A stretch of DNA of 64,000 bases from contig NC_023759.2 in assembly GCF_000499845.2 (NCBI RefSeq), forward strand, positions 40,777,172 to 40,841,171, given 5' to 3'. The first letter of the stretch is position 1; the number at the start of each line of letters is the position of its first letter. Both the position numbers and the translations under genes were made by a program. Under the pieces are notes generated by a model. It made no database searches, had not been told where the DNA came from, and saw only the letters and a list, made by a program, of their open reading frames with translations. The stretch is from Phaseolus vulgaris (lineage: Eukaryota; Streptophyta; Magnoliopsida; Fabales; Fabaceae). This document shows positions 35,938 to 48,052 of this stretch, piece by piece.

Positions 35938-36119
35938 ATTTTTTTTATCAACAATAGAAAATGAAATAAATAGAAGTACTAGGGGTACTCCAACCTATAT
36001 ACAAAAGACTTCTATCAAGGTATAGAAATAGATGTAACCCCAAAAAAATTATACAAGACATCAACCATGACAGGAAGAAGAACATCCTAGCCACAAAACA
36101 CACTACATTCACCTATGAA
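35938..36119 (-). mobile_element. LINE 3' tail, left part, split by a CACTA element
   Basis: Starts with 'ttttttttatcaacaatagaaaatg' and 'aggggtactccaacctatatac', the plus-strand view of the same LINE 3' terminus seen at 18645 ('aggggtgatccaactcttatata') and 16141 ('aggggtggttcaaccctcata'). The sequence resumes at 38041 beyond the CACTA element. Confidence 0.72.
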
Positions 36120-38040
36120 CACTAGTGTAGAAAAGTTCTTAGACAACAATTTTTAAACGTCTTAAACAGCGGTTTTGACACCGTAGTCTATCAACACGTA
36201 GTTTATACTTTCAACTTATAAATGACGGTTCACAACTATAGTCAATAAGGCCTTATAGACGACGGTTATTTTAACCAACCGACAACTATAGTTCACAACA
36301 AATAAGGTCAAAGTATACTAGAGAATGGTATAGACTGCGGTTGTTTTCAAAACCGTTATCTATACGACACTATAGAAGACAGTTGTAGACACAATCATTT
36401 AAGGTTTAAGGTATAGGGTATTTTATTTTTTTTTAGTTCAGATTGTTATATGTGTTTTCTCCTCTTATTAACGTATTCATTTGAAAATCCAAATACAGAT
36501 TTAGACAGATACACATTTTTCAAATAATAAAATTATATATATTGATAAATTAATTACAACCACCAATATATATTTCTTTCTATCTAATTTTCTACACATT
36601 AGAATCATGATATATTACTCAAACCTATATACTCTTAATTAGCTATCCTAGAGTTATAGAAATTAATGAAGTATGTAGCTCAAGCATTTCTCACATAGTT
36701 CATTGCTTTGAATGTGATACTTGAACATCCGTAAAATACTACAATACAAAATAAGTTCAAATTACTGTTAAAGTATATATACTTTTATTATAAAGAATAA
36801 TTTAAATATTGTCACATGTTTCCAATTTCTTTGAATTCCTATCCTTATGTAGTGGTAGTCATCCATTTCATAATATAGTAGTCATACTCATACCCTCATG
36901 GTTGTTTATTACACTACAATTCAATTAAAAATTAATATTGATATTTTGACAAGCAATAAAGAGAGGAAGACAAAAAATTACAAACTTTTAGGTTTAACCA
37001 TGTCAGCTTTTGATAATTTGCATTGGGTTGACTTCTGAGTATGCTCTATCTACATCATGCCCTAATTAATAGAAAAAACTTTGATAGTAAACGTTTAAGT
37101 ATTATACGTAGGTTTGATCGTGCGATGGTCGTACTTTATTAATACTAATTAAATACCCTCATATTAATTATTATATTTTATTAATATTAATTATATCATT
37201 AACTAAATATTAATTATAAATTCTAATTTTTTTATATAATCATATTACTTTATTTATAAACCCTAATACTAATTATAAAACTTTAATCATCGTAATTATA
37301 TAACTAAAATAACATTAGCTAAAATAATTTTAATTATAAATCCTAAAATTACTTATTATTATTTTTTTACTCTAATAATTTATATATTAATGTACTCATA
37401 AAAAATAATAACCCCAAAAAAATAAAGAAAAATATTTAACAATAAATAAATAAAAACTTGACCAACCTGGTGGTGGTGGACAGCGATAGCTCGAAGGAGC
37501 AAGGTAGAAGAGACCAAAACGCAACTAAGAATATGTCCTGCATAGTGGAGAACCTAAAAAATCAATGATGAACACTGCAAGAATTGAGGAACAACATACA
37601 AGTAATATAATAAGAAATTACATAGAGAAAAGCAACATGCAAAGAAGCAAAGTGCAAAGAGAGCAAGGCTCTAGGGAGAGGAGAGCGCAAGAGAGTATGA
37701 AAACGAAAGTGATAAGAGCGTAAGTAAGGTGAGCTCTAGTTAGGGTAAAATAAAAAGCAAATAAACGACGGTTCTTACTAATAACCGTTGTTTATGCTGA
37801 AATTCAAAAAAAAAATTACAGTTTTATGATAAATGTTATCTATGTGAGGCTCATAGACAATGGTTGTTGATAGGAGTCGTTGTCTATGTGTTGGGTCATA
37901 ACTATAGACAGCAGTTTTATCATGAATCGGTGTTTATAAGTTCTTTTTAATTTTAAAAATGTCACTGCGTTTTAATGCAAGACTTTTGATTTTGAACCGA
38001 TGTTGTAAGGATGTCATTAAATAGCTTTTATGCATTAGTG
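36120..38040. mobile_element. Non-autonomous CACTA (En/Spm) transposon, 1921 bp
   Basis: Left terminus CACTAGTGTAGAAAAG; right terminus, read inverted, CACTAATGCATAAAAG. Subterminal regions carry many copies of ATAGACGACGGTT-like motifs: 36170-36390 has 'agacgacggttat', 'agactgcggttg' and 'aaccgttatctata', and 37755-37960 has 'aaacgacggttc', 'agacaatggttg' and 'aatcggtgt'. The centre is AT-rich with no transposase. Flanking triplets are GAA and AAA, a 3-bp target duplication with one change. It is inserted in a LINE tail. Confidence 0.85.
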
Positions 38041-38160
38041 AAAACTCATTACATAAAGAAAGATAGTCACAAATCCATAGATTACAAAATTGCACTTCCA
38101 AATCTCCTGCAAACCCAAAAAACGAATCCCAACCAACAAAGATGATCAGTTGGCTTTACA
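38041..38160 (-). mobile_element. LINE 3' segment, right part, beyond the CACTA element
   Basis: The minus strand includes QEIWKCNFVI, comparable to GEIWKRMNKHIF near 18990 in the other LINE copy, and leads toward the 3' tail at 35938. A 249-base open frame just right of it (38163-38411, minus) has no recognisable domain, so where the LINE ends is uncertain. Confidence 0.5.
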
Positions 38161-38162
38161 AA

Positions 38163-38411
38163 TCACCTTTGCATCTGATATCCGAGGAATACTAATTGGA
38201 ATGCACCACCCCTGATATATATTCCAACACTACAGGGTGTTCCAACTAATTCTTCAACTTGTGAGCCATATCCATCTTCTTCTAACATCTTCACTTCCCC
38301 TGTTGAGCTTACATTACTGCTACATTGACAACTTGTCCGCACCTGCAACCAAAAACCTTCCTCACCCCTAAGCCAGGATAAGAGATACATATCATGAAAA
38401 CATGTCAACAA
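38163..38411 (-). other. Open frame of unknown identity
   Basis: The minus-strand frame of 82 codons includes EELVGTPCSVGIYIRGGAF and reads like real coding sequence in composition, yet I recognise no family. It sits between the LINE segment and a MITE, so it is most likely retroelement debris or a gene fragment. No start context or partner exon identified. Confidence 0.25.
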
Positions 38412-38575
38412 TTAAAGCATACACATCATCTAGTATACTAATGTACACTTTTTACCCCTTATAGACTACCAACATTGATGTTGAGAACAGAGGAGGAACT
38501 GCATATCGTGATATAAAGTTGCAAAAAACTTAATAGTAAAAGTGTGCATGACCAAACCATTAGGGTCACATGTGA

Positions 38576-39028
38576 CACTACTACAAGAAAATCATTAAAT
38601 AACCACTAAATTAGAGATAAAAAATAATTAGTCACTATATTGACTAAATTATATACTATTTTAGAGACTAAAAAATTATTGATATCTAAAGTGGTTTCTA
38701 TTATTAATAAAAAATTATAAAATGGTTTCAAAATTGATTCTAAATTAGCTACCAAGATTTTAACAACTAATGTTTTATATTCTAAATTAGTCTTTAAAAG
38801 ACTAATAGAGACTAATTTAGAATATAAAGTAGTAAGTAACTAAAATCTTGGTAATTAATGATTAGATACTAATTTATAAACTATTTTATAAAAAAAAATA
38901 ATAAAAACTATTTTAGATGCCAATAAACATTTTTAGTTTATAAAATAGTCTTTAATTTAGTCAAATAATAATTAATTATTTTGATCTCTAAATATAATTT
39001 CTATTTGATGATTTTTTTTTTTATAGTG
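38576..39028. mobile_element. Hairpin MITE, CACTA-derived, copy C, with TGA target duplication
   Basis: Begins CACTACTACAAGAAAATCATT and ends 'gatgatttttttttttatagtg'. Directly repeated TGA triplets flank it (38573-38575 and 39029-39031), the 3-bp duplication expected for the CACTA superfamily. The two arms are mutually complementary over most of the 453 bp. Confidence 0.88.
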
Positions 39029-39031
39029 TGA

Positions 39032-39640
39032 AAAGCAATAGACCAATGGCAGTGGCAAAAAAACACAGTTGGAAACTTCAAACAGGAGACATGATCTCAC
39101 ATATCTTCGGATAAGAAGAATCATGATAGTCTCCTCATACATTTCATATATGTGAGATACATTACATAACCCATCTAAACCCAAAATACAAACCTCATAA
39201 AACCCAAAAGCAGTCCTCTAACACTACTCTTATGTTTTACTTAAACATTTTTAAACCGTAATTATGAGATTAAGGTACTATTCAGAATAGGAAAAGGATA
39301 ATATGGAATATTTATGATCAATCCAGGTCAAGACTTTAATTTGTGCATAACGAATATTTCATCCACCACAGTTCCTTTATGTCCTGTTTGCTTCTGCGAA
39401 TGAGGTTGGAGCGAGGATTGACGAACGAGTGACTACCTTGTTTGTTTCCACTGTTTTGGAGGTGCATGTGCGGATGGAGGAGCGAGTAGGTAGCAAATTG
39501 TCATCTTCACACAAATGTGCGGATTTGAGAGGATTACACGTAGGAGCATACGTTTTTACGTTGATACCATTGCCCTATCTTGTGCATGAATCACAATTTT
39601 CTCAGATTGGGCACTGTTCAAGGAAACAAAGCATTCTGGA
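39032..39640. other. Intergenic stretch
   Basis: No gene supported. The plus-strand open frame at 39429-39752 overlaps the AATCGATT repeat array and has no recognised domain. Confidence 0.5.
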
Positions 39641-39642
39641 AA

Positions 39643-39905
39643 AGGTAAAATCAATTTTGCATGCAATATGTAGAGAACGAAAATCGATTTTGTCATACAG
39701 GAAAGTTGATTTTGGAGATTTTGTATGGAAAGAAGAATCTATTATTGTTTAGCTTTTAGTCATGAAAATCGATTTTGGAAACTTTGTACTCATGAGAGAA
39801 TCGATTTTCATATCTTTGTAAAACACTCACAATTGATTTTGCTCTCTTTGGTGTCATTGAGAATCGATTCTCCTTACATTTGAACTGCATAGAGAATCGA
39901 TTCTC
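39643..39905. repeat. Array of AATCGATT palindromes
   Basis: Perfect AATCGATT cores lie at about 39682, 39766, 39799, 39862 and 39896, usually extended to GAATCGATTC or AAAATCGATTTT, with degenerate versions at about 39643, 39705 and 39830. Spacing is irregular. Flanking sequences at 39376 ('cctgtttgcttc') and 40300 (inverted 'tgtttagattgg') may be remnants of terminal repeats of a larger element. Confidence 0.7.
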
Positions 39906-41188
39906 TTACTGTGTTTCTTTTTTTTCGTTTTTTTAATTTTTAAAAATTTATATTTATATTTTCTCTTTCTTTTCGGGTTAGATCTTGAGTGCTTGGAGTT
40001 GTGTAGTTGAAACCTAAAAAAAAATTGATAGTACTTCAAACCTAAAAAAAAAAATATCATAACTCATTATTTAAATATTTTTAATAATAGAGTTAAATTT
40101 GAAACTTACATTCTACACCTTTAAAAAAAATTATAAATTCTATTTCAACTATCACATCACTCACAAATTTCAAATAAATCATCATCACAAATCTACTGTA
40201 TTATCCTCAATCCAAACAACCTCACACATTCTCACACATCCTCTTTAATCTTCACAAATTAACTCTCTCTTATCCTCACAAATCTTTTCTCCAATCTAAA
40301 CATACACAAAAATTACATTATTTCTCTGATTTCATATTCTCAGTTCTAAAGTGTGATCTTACTTTATAGGTTGTATATTCAGTCAATGTGACCAAATAAG
40401 TAGGTGTCTCTTTAATATGTCAAATTATTGCTTTCATTTTCTGTGAAATTATCATAAGCATAAATATTTGGAATTTGTTTTGAAAATATTATATGTATGC
40501 ATGTGGTTGGATCGGAATTGGGAAGTAGATTGGAGCTACCTCATCCATGGGATCTTAACTAATTGCCAAATGATAATCTAGTTGGTGGTTTAGCTATTTT
40601 CATTTATTTGGTGTCCCTCTTTTTTTGTGGTGATTGATGAAACTAACATGCAAATGCAATAAACCGATGATGACAACTAACTACTATCACATATGGTTGG
40701 GAAACTAACATTTTCCCGTGGTCTCCACCGGAACACTTGAGAGGTAGTGTTGCGGATCCAAGTCAAGTTCATTACGGAACTTCAATCACTGCGATTAGAT
40801 TTGTCGCTAAATTGGTGAAATACGCATAAAGAAAGTCTATATATAGATAAAGTTATGAACAACAAATAAAACTAACATCAGAAACGAAGGACGCAACTTT
40901 TATTTCCTATCCTCAAGTTTGCAGATAAAAATATTCTCTTTTAAAATTGATTATCAACTTTATTTACTATTTTGCATAAAATTATTTAGTTAGTGTTGCA
41001 TTTCATTTATTTAATTTGAAAATATAGAGATTATTAATCTAAATTAAAAAAAAACCTCACAATTGCTAAATGTTTCAAGGTTAAGTAAATTATATATTTT
41101 TTAAAATTAAAATAGTTAAATATTTATATGATTTAGAAATAAATTTTCATCTTATGTAATGTATATATCTAGAATATTTAGCAAACTT
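39906..41188. other. Intergenic stretch
   Basis: AT-rich with no supported gene. The left 400 bases have many 'ctcacaaat' and 'ctcacacat' motifs and may be the other half of the element containing the AATCGATT array. Confidence 0.45.
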
Positions 41189-41385
41189 CACAAGTATTAA
41201 AAAAATCATTAAATAAAAATTAATTTTAAAAATAAAAAATAATTAATTACTATATTAACTAAAATAAATAATATTTTATAAATTAAAAAATTATTGATAT
41301 TTAAAGTAATTTTTATTAAACTATTTTTTAAATTAATATCTAATTAACTATCAATATTTTACCTATCAATTATTTTAACTATAAA
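41189..41385. mobile_element. Hairpin MITE, copy D, partial
   Basis: 'caagtattaaaaaaatcattaaat' and 'aaaaataattaattactatattaac' match the left arm of copies A-C. The right arm is missing or too diverged, so this is a decayed or truncated copy. Confidence 0.6.
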
Positions 41386-42728
41386 AAAAACATACAATGC
41401 CTTTAAACTTTGCACATGCCACTTTGATACTATATTGCATCAGTTGAATTTCTACAAAACATATACATTGTTCCTTTTTTTTCTACTACTTTCTCTCCTT
41501 TTATCAATACTAAAAGTGAAAAATTCAATTGGAGGAAGTAGTTGATTTTCTTTAAATAATTTCTCGAAATCTTCTCTCATTTGTTAGTCATGGTGCAAGG
41601 TACAACGTTGTCCTATGAGATAATAATGTTTTCAATCTCATTCATTTGCGTGGGATGTTCTTGAAGTACATGTTCAATCACCATTGTGGTTGCTAGAAAA
41701 TAAAATAAGTGATAATTTATTTCAGAAAATAATTATTGAGTAAATAAATTATTGAGTAGAAAAGAAGAAAAAGTTAAGGCGTTGATTGGAGTGATGCTAA
41801 ACGAAAAGGAAATTGAAAGGGAAAAAAGAAGAGTTGCAATCAGCAGTAACGCGTCAACAGTGGTGGCAGGAGTGACAACGAGTGTGTGACGGCGGCAGCA
41901 CTACACAACAACGCAAGTTGGACGAATAGGTTCAAGTTGAGTAGGGTGCCTAGGTTAAAGTTTTGTTCTAATTGTTTGGTTTGGGTCGGGTTATATGGAA
42001 CAACCCCTTTCTTCAAAAAAATAAAAGCACAATATTGGAACCCCCAGGAAAATAAAAAGCGAAGAAGATTAGGATTGACTAGTATTTTAACTCGTCGTTA
42101 AGTCGGGTCTCGCATGAGAGCACCAAGCCAACACGGCAGCCATGAGCCACCGTGCAAAACCTGATTCACCACCGTCATGTTGTGGCGGCCGACGAAAAGT
42201 CGACCACCAAAATCTACATCCGCAATGACAGTCATGACTGCTTTTCAATGACGCTGCTTCTGAGAAAAATATTATTGCAAACCACAAGTTATGTGTAACT
42301 TGTAATGCATGATTATCCACATCCCGTAGGTAATCATCTCAGCCATTCTTTCACAATTTTTATTTTTATTTTTTCTGTTGAGGTTATATATTTTTAGTCG
42401 AAGGGACAGAACACGAGAGCAGTTATTTGAGATCCCCCGACACACCCAAAATCAGAGCCAGCATTGGCTTTCATGTCATGTCTAACAGGTACTTGGACCC
42501 ACTGCCAAAATATGTCAGGTAGGCTATGGATAATTTTTAGGAACGGTTAAGATAATTTTAGTAAGGCTGAGGAAAAAAATTAAAAATGCACTAAAATCTG
42601 TTGTGTAATAATAATTAAAAAAAATCAGTTTGTTTGACTCTGAAAAATCAATTCTTTTATTAAAGAAAGCCCTTCGAAGGTTTTTCATAATACTCTCCTT
42701 GGGCTTGACTTGGCGCAAAACAGATTCC
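41386..42728. other. Intergenic stretch upstream of the kinase 3' end
   Basis: No gene seen. 41820-42260 contains a GC-richer patch ('gtgacggcggcagcac', 'ccgtcatgttgtggcggccg') with open frames on both strands but no domain. The segment next to 42728 should include the kinase 3' UTR. Confidence 0.5.
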
Positions 42729-45700
42729 TCAGAAATCAACTGACTTGATAACTATATCAGCATTTTTCTTGGACTTCATTATAAGTTCTGCGTTGAGCCT
42801 GTCGTTGTTCTCTATCTGCATCATGAGATTTAGTGATGCATGCAAGTGTGTCACTCAGTGCCAACAAAATAAATCAAATATAAACAGAAAAATTAACATC
42901 ACAAGTTGATGAGTAGTTTACCCGTTGTTTAGCAATATCTGGAGGTTTGCCTATAGATGGAGAAGGAGACATTAATCACAAGTACATTCAAATGCCCTCC
43001 TTACGGAGGAAACTGATATAGTATATTGGGGAAAAGTACAAGGTAAATACCAGTTGAAATATGCCTCTTTAAAACTCGCTGCATAGCTTTGTCAATGTCA
43101 ATATCAATAAACCTAGAAAAGAATAAGAACAAACAAATTATAAAAAAAAGGATATCCTTGACAATTCTCTTAAGTTCAAAAGCAGAAATCGCTATCAGAT
43201 TAGGTTGCAGCTTTCTTGATTCATGTAAAGCCATTTTCTACAGATCTTGAAATTGCCCAACTGTCATTCTAGAACATAAACCACCAGTCCCAGTCTTATA
43301 GATTATGTAGATCTGAAACAAAATGCAGAAAAATGAACAGCATAAAACAGTGACCGGGACTAGAATTCGCTACTTAAAGATTTTAGTGAACTCTTTCAAC
43401 AAATGGTGCAGCTAGAAAGGCAAATAGTCATGCCAAAACAATTATACTAAACTATGTATCCCAATTAATTTCTATCCCAAGGCATTTGTATCTTCATGGG
43501 CTTCGGAAACCAAAGATCTAGCTAGTAACAATAATGACATGCATGAAACAAGCACAATTAATGATCGGCTGAATATTGTGGTTCAGTAACATACAATTGT
43601 CTTTCACAAGAACAATTTTCACAAAAGAATTTTCAAGCAGTAATTTTCAACACCTGAACATACAAGTTTCAAACCTATAAAGATCAACGGGAAGTATACG
43701 AAGACATATGTGCCTTGGTAAAATCAATACTTGCCATTTCTCGTCAAACAAAGATGATATCTCCTTCCATACCCCATCTTCCAAGAGCAAATAGTTACCT
43801 TCTACAATAACAACCTTGTGCCTAAACAAAGGAAGAATATAAAGAAATATGTTCATGCAGTATATCAACATATCCGAAATAACAGACAATGTAAAGTAGT
43901 AACAACTTTTAAATCAATAACCTTGATTTGTGAAAAGACGTCTAATTGGGGATTTGGGGATAAGCAAAGAAATAAGAGTACAAGTCTTACAGAAAAACTT
44001 CCCAATACAAGATATTGTTGCCTTTAGCATTAATATTACAAGTTATCAATAACATAATGATCAACAAAACTATTGAAACTAAAGACTGCCCGAGGCTTAA
44101 TCTGTCAGAATTGTTATACATGTAGTACACTATCATAAAGTTAAATTATATTTGGTACATTTTCTCAACAGAAAGTTCTTGAATATGTAGACTTTCACTT
44201 GATCTTCTGCTTAAAAAATAGTTACTATATCTTGGACTTCGTAAAAAATTCAAACATAGACACAATTATGTCATCCGGTGGAGAATCTGATTATTCCCTG
44301 TCAAACTTTATCCTCTAACCTCATTAATGACGACAATTTCTCTCTAAATGTTAGCTTTAAAATATTTATCTTTCATCATTTGCTTTTGTTCAATATAAAA
44401 TTATAATGTGTCAAATTATTAAAATAACCACATTTCAATATTAAAATACTCACTGAAGGTTCACAAAGATATCATCTTCCACTGGGTCCCCAACACCATG
44501 GTCAAATGATGGTACAGAAACTGATCCCTAAAGATTTTGTTTCACCAAAATGCAAAAGAAAAAAGGAGATTAGAACTCCATCATGTCAAGGAATTGATGC
44601 TAACTGTTCTTTCTGTGTATCCCAATTTTCCCACAGAATTAGCCCATAGAGATAATCCACATAATTTGAGCTAGAAAAAGGTTATGGTCATGAACCAATT
44701 CTAAAGTTTCCAAACCTGCTGATAATAATGCCACTAATAATGATAAATCTTACATCAATTTTTAGATTCTTGAGACATGTGAGAAGTCGCAATGGATTGA
44801 ATGTCCAGGGAGCTGATATACCAATTGAAAGATCAGTGATTTTCTGATGAATACAATTTCTGGAACTAACGACTAATAAAAAAGTACCATACCTCCCCTT
44901 CTGGCATGTGCTTCCTCAGGATTCTATTATCAAAAAATCAGTCAGAATGTCAGAATTATAATTCCTCATGCTATCGACAATAAATAAGGACCTCATTTCA
45001 CATGTATTTATACAGTTTACTACATGTAGTTAACTCTAGAACTTTTATTTTTATTTTTTTGTAAGGTGACTAGTTCATGGTCTAATCTTCCAATAATGTG
45101 TAAGTAGCATCACAACCCCAAAGGAAAGAGATCAATAAGAAAAATACATGACATGTGCACATCCCACAACCTTTTGAATACTTTGTCAAATGGAAAATGA
45201 CAAAAGATCACCCACTTATTGCCCTTTCAAGTACAACTGGTTTGACTGTACGCTCTAACTAGTCAACTCTAGATCATCACTAAAACAATGAAATGAACCT
45301 GGTATAACATTTCACATGGATAACAACAAAAAATGTTGAGCAGCAGAAGGACACTAACCTCCATTGCATCTAGTTCAGAACGATAAAGATGAAAACCATC
45401 CATAGGAACCACAATCGCAACATCTGGAGGTTGCACCTTAGAGTCAAAGGAAGAAGCTTTCTCTAGCCAAAGTTTGTTTATGCGTCTGGCTACTTCATGT
45501 GCTACAGTGCTTTTTCCAGCACCCGGAGGACCGGCCAGGCCAACTAAAAGCCTATGCAAGTATCACAGAAAGCATGACTATCATGATTAAAAAAGGAGGG
45601 CACAAAAGGATGGCATAATTATTTGATGCTTGATTATATCTTCTACTTCACAAACTTCACCATTCCCACCCCCACGACCCATAAAAAAATATAGTAGAGG

Positions 45701-47942
45701 AGGGCGCTGTAACCAGTTCATTAGATTTAATATAATAAATAAATTGCCAAATATAGGATAGCACAAGACACACATTTAATTGAAGATAACATCTAGTGCA
45801 GAATGGCAATCAGATAAGTAATATAGCAGTTTGCACAACCTAACCAAGGCTTTCACAATGACAGAATTTGGTGATTCATGAGTTAAAGGTTAAGGTATAA
45901 ATGGCAGTATGGCTACGACAGTCACATAATACTTCAAAATCATGCAGTGAATAGTAAGATACGACAGAAAATTGGTGGAGTGTACACATTTAATGATGCA
46001 ACATGATGAAGGATATACATCATTCTGTACAATCGCAGCATCACTCAGAATAACTTCTGTTTATGTAATTCCACAAACAATAACTTACTTGTGATTAGGA
46101 TTTGGTGACAGTAGCACCAAAGGCAGAAGTCTTGCAACCAATGCATCATATAACTCATCAACACGACTGCACAGTACAAGAACCAGAAGTAACAAAATTA
46201 ACTCAATTCAGACAATCTATCCATAGCTTTTTCTACCACAAAAAAACTACGTAGCCAAATTTTAATGCTATGTTCATCTTTGTGTACTGCCTTTTACGGG
46301 TTCACCCAAGCAGTTTTCCCTGAGAAATCAACTGCTCTGTATATTGTAATTAAGCTCAACATGCTTGATGAATATGCAAGAGAACTTGATAGAGAGCTTA
46401 ATGAATAAACAACTTTTGTTATTGATCAGCAAAAAACTGCTATAAAAAAATGGAAAGTTCATTTACATACAAAGATAAAATACAGAATGAGAAAGAATAA
46501 CTAACTGATTATGTTTTACTATCAATGATTGAGAACTAACAATAGAAAAACTACCTCATTCTGTTTTACTATGGATGATTGAAAACTAACTTTAGATAAG
46601 ATCCCCCCACAAGCTGGGAATTGATGTTTGACATTCCCAGATTGGAGTGAAATGTGCAAAATCAGCAGGTAATAAAGCCTTTATGTGGACACCAGTTAAC
46701 TGAAGATATGAAGAAACTGATAACAGTTTGAGTAAACCCGAGTTGACCTTTTTTTGAACAATATGACAATAAGTTTCAATGTGCTTTGTTCTTTCATGAA
46801 AAATGAGATTGGCAGTGATATAGAGAGGAGAATACATCAGCCACTAAAAATTCACATGTTGTGGTAGCAAGGACACAATATTTGGCCTCATAGGAACTAC
46901 CAGAAACTGTTTCTTGTTTCTTGGACCACCATGAAACGAGGGATGATCCTAGATACACCGCAAAACCAATCACTGATCCGCAAGTGTCATGGCACCCAGA
47001 CCAGTCTAAAAGACTTGAACTGAGTATGATTGTCGTTAGAGAAATATATATACCTAAACCAGGAGCATTCTTGAGATACGATAATATGAAAAGCTGCTTG
47101 TTGATGAGCAGAAATGGGGGAGTCAATGAATGACTTAGATATGTTGCACTATATAGGAAATACGAGGTCAAGTAGTGATAAGGTAAAACATTCTATCAAT
47201 CATACAACAATATGGAGATGGATCAGCGAGAGCACTGCCGGAAGCTTGATGTAGCAATAGTCAATTTGGGAGCTCAAAGGTTTAGCACCAAGAAGCCAGT
47301 ATCAATGAGAATTTCTAGTGCACACTTGCATTGATAAATATGAAGATTAAAAAACATCAAAGTATATCACGAAAGACGTTATACCTTCCCTCGACAACGT
47401 GAATGTGTTCTTTTTCAGCGGATAAAACCTGGCAGAGCAAACAACGGTACCAAACATATTAACAAGGAATGCAGCGCCAACACTCTAATGAAAACTTGCG
47501 TGCTTTTGAAATCTCCGACAAACAAACATCTTATTTTTAAATGACATGAAAACTCGGTTTAATAAATCAATTCTCATTTGCAAATCATTCTGGTGGTGTA
47601 TTTGAAGTTTTCGATTGCAAAACTGAATTCTGAACCTTATAGAGAGAGCTCTTCCTCGTTGGAAGTGACAGCTGCACAAACTGGCTAGAGCGTGCGATGG
47701 ACAGTGAACACGGATTCCGATCGCGATTCTCCACTACTCTCAGTAGCAAAGGTTCAGCGTGATGCGAAATAAGAAGGAAGATTGAAGTAGTGCGCGGTTA
47801 GAGTAAAACGAGGAGGGAATGTGATGGGAAATTTCCGTTACGAAATCAGAATCGTATAAGGATTACATAGAAGCATACCTGCCGAAGCACGAGCCTGGGT
47901 CCAATACCCTCTTGCCGTCGTTGAAGAGAAAGTTGCTTCCAT
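42729..47942 (-). CDS. Uridine kinase/phosphoribulokinase-family P-loop kinase, predicted plastid protein
   Basis: Small-molecule kinase of the uridine kinase-like P-loop family (Arabidopsis At1g03030 type); substrate unknown. Minus-strand exons: 47879-47942, 47636-47733, 47385-47428, 46089-46166, 45359-45551, 44893-44923, 44754-44812, 44454-44527, 43735-43821, 43051-43112, 42922-42950, 42729-42815 (906 bases, 301 residues). The first ~55 residues are rich in Ser, Arg and Thr without acidic clusters after residue 27, as in a plastid transit peptide (inference). Walker A is GPPGAGKST (102-110). PMDGFHLY (144-151) is the conserved strand after the P-loop. Later blocks are ARRGAPWTFNP, PSFDHGVGDPVEDDI, VVIVEGNYLLLEDGVW and RVLKRHISTGKPPDIAK. 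Exon 9 ends with a GC donor. Exon 2's acceptor could alternatively be 3 bases upstream (47736). Exons 1-2 are the least certain. A Copia fragment lies in intron 3. Confidence 0.88.
46400..47340 (-). mobile_element. Copia RT/RNase H fragment inside intron 3 of the kinase gene
   Basis: On the minus strand: LIDTGFLGAKPLSS (about 47290), YLKNAPGLGIYISL (about 47060), then the RNase H block WSGCHDTCGSVIGFAVYLG, WWSKKQETVSGSSYEAKYC and NLIFHERTKHIETYCHIV (about 46790), followed by the tail and a purine tract read inverted as 'cccccc' at 46604-46609. 5'-truncated and full of stops. Same strand as the host gene, wholly within the intron 46167-47384. Confidence 0.85.
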
Positions 47943-48052
47943 TTACGGATTTCAAACGCCTTCAACCGTATAGCAATCACACTACATCACAGTTTTCATA
48001 TGAGTACTTGATTATAAGTTAACTAAGTTTTGTTTGAAAATCTTAACATCAA

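Noticed and set aside
40500..40800. GC-richer segment 'gatcggaattgggaag...aagtcaagttcattacgg' considered as a gene remnant
   Set aside because: No open frame or domain could be supported.
47485..47679. 64-codon minus-strand frame in the kinase 5' region
   Set aside because: Only the overlap with 47636-47733 is probably exonic, and in a different frame; the rest is intron.
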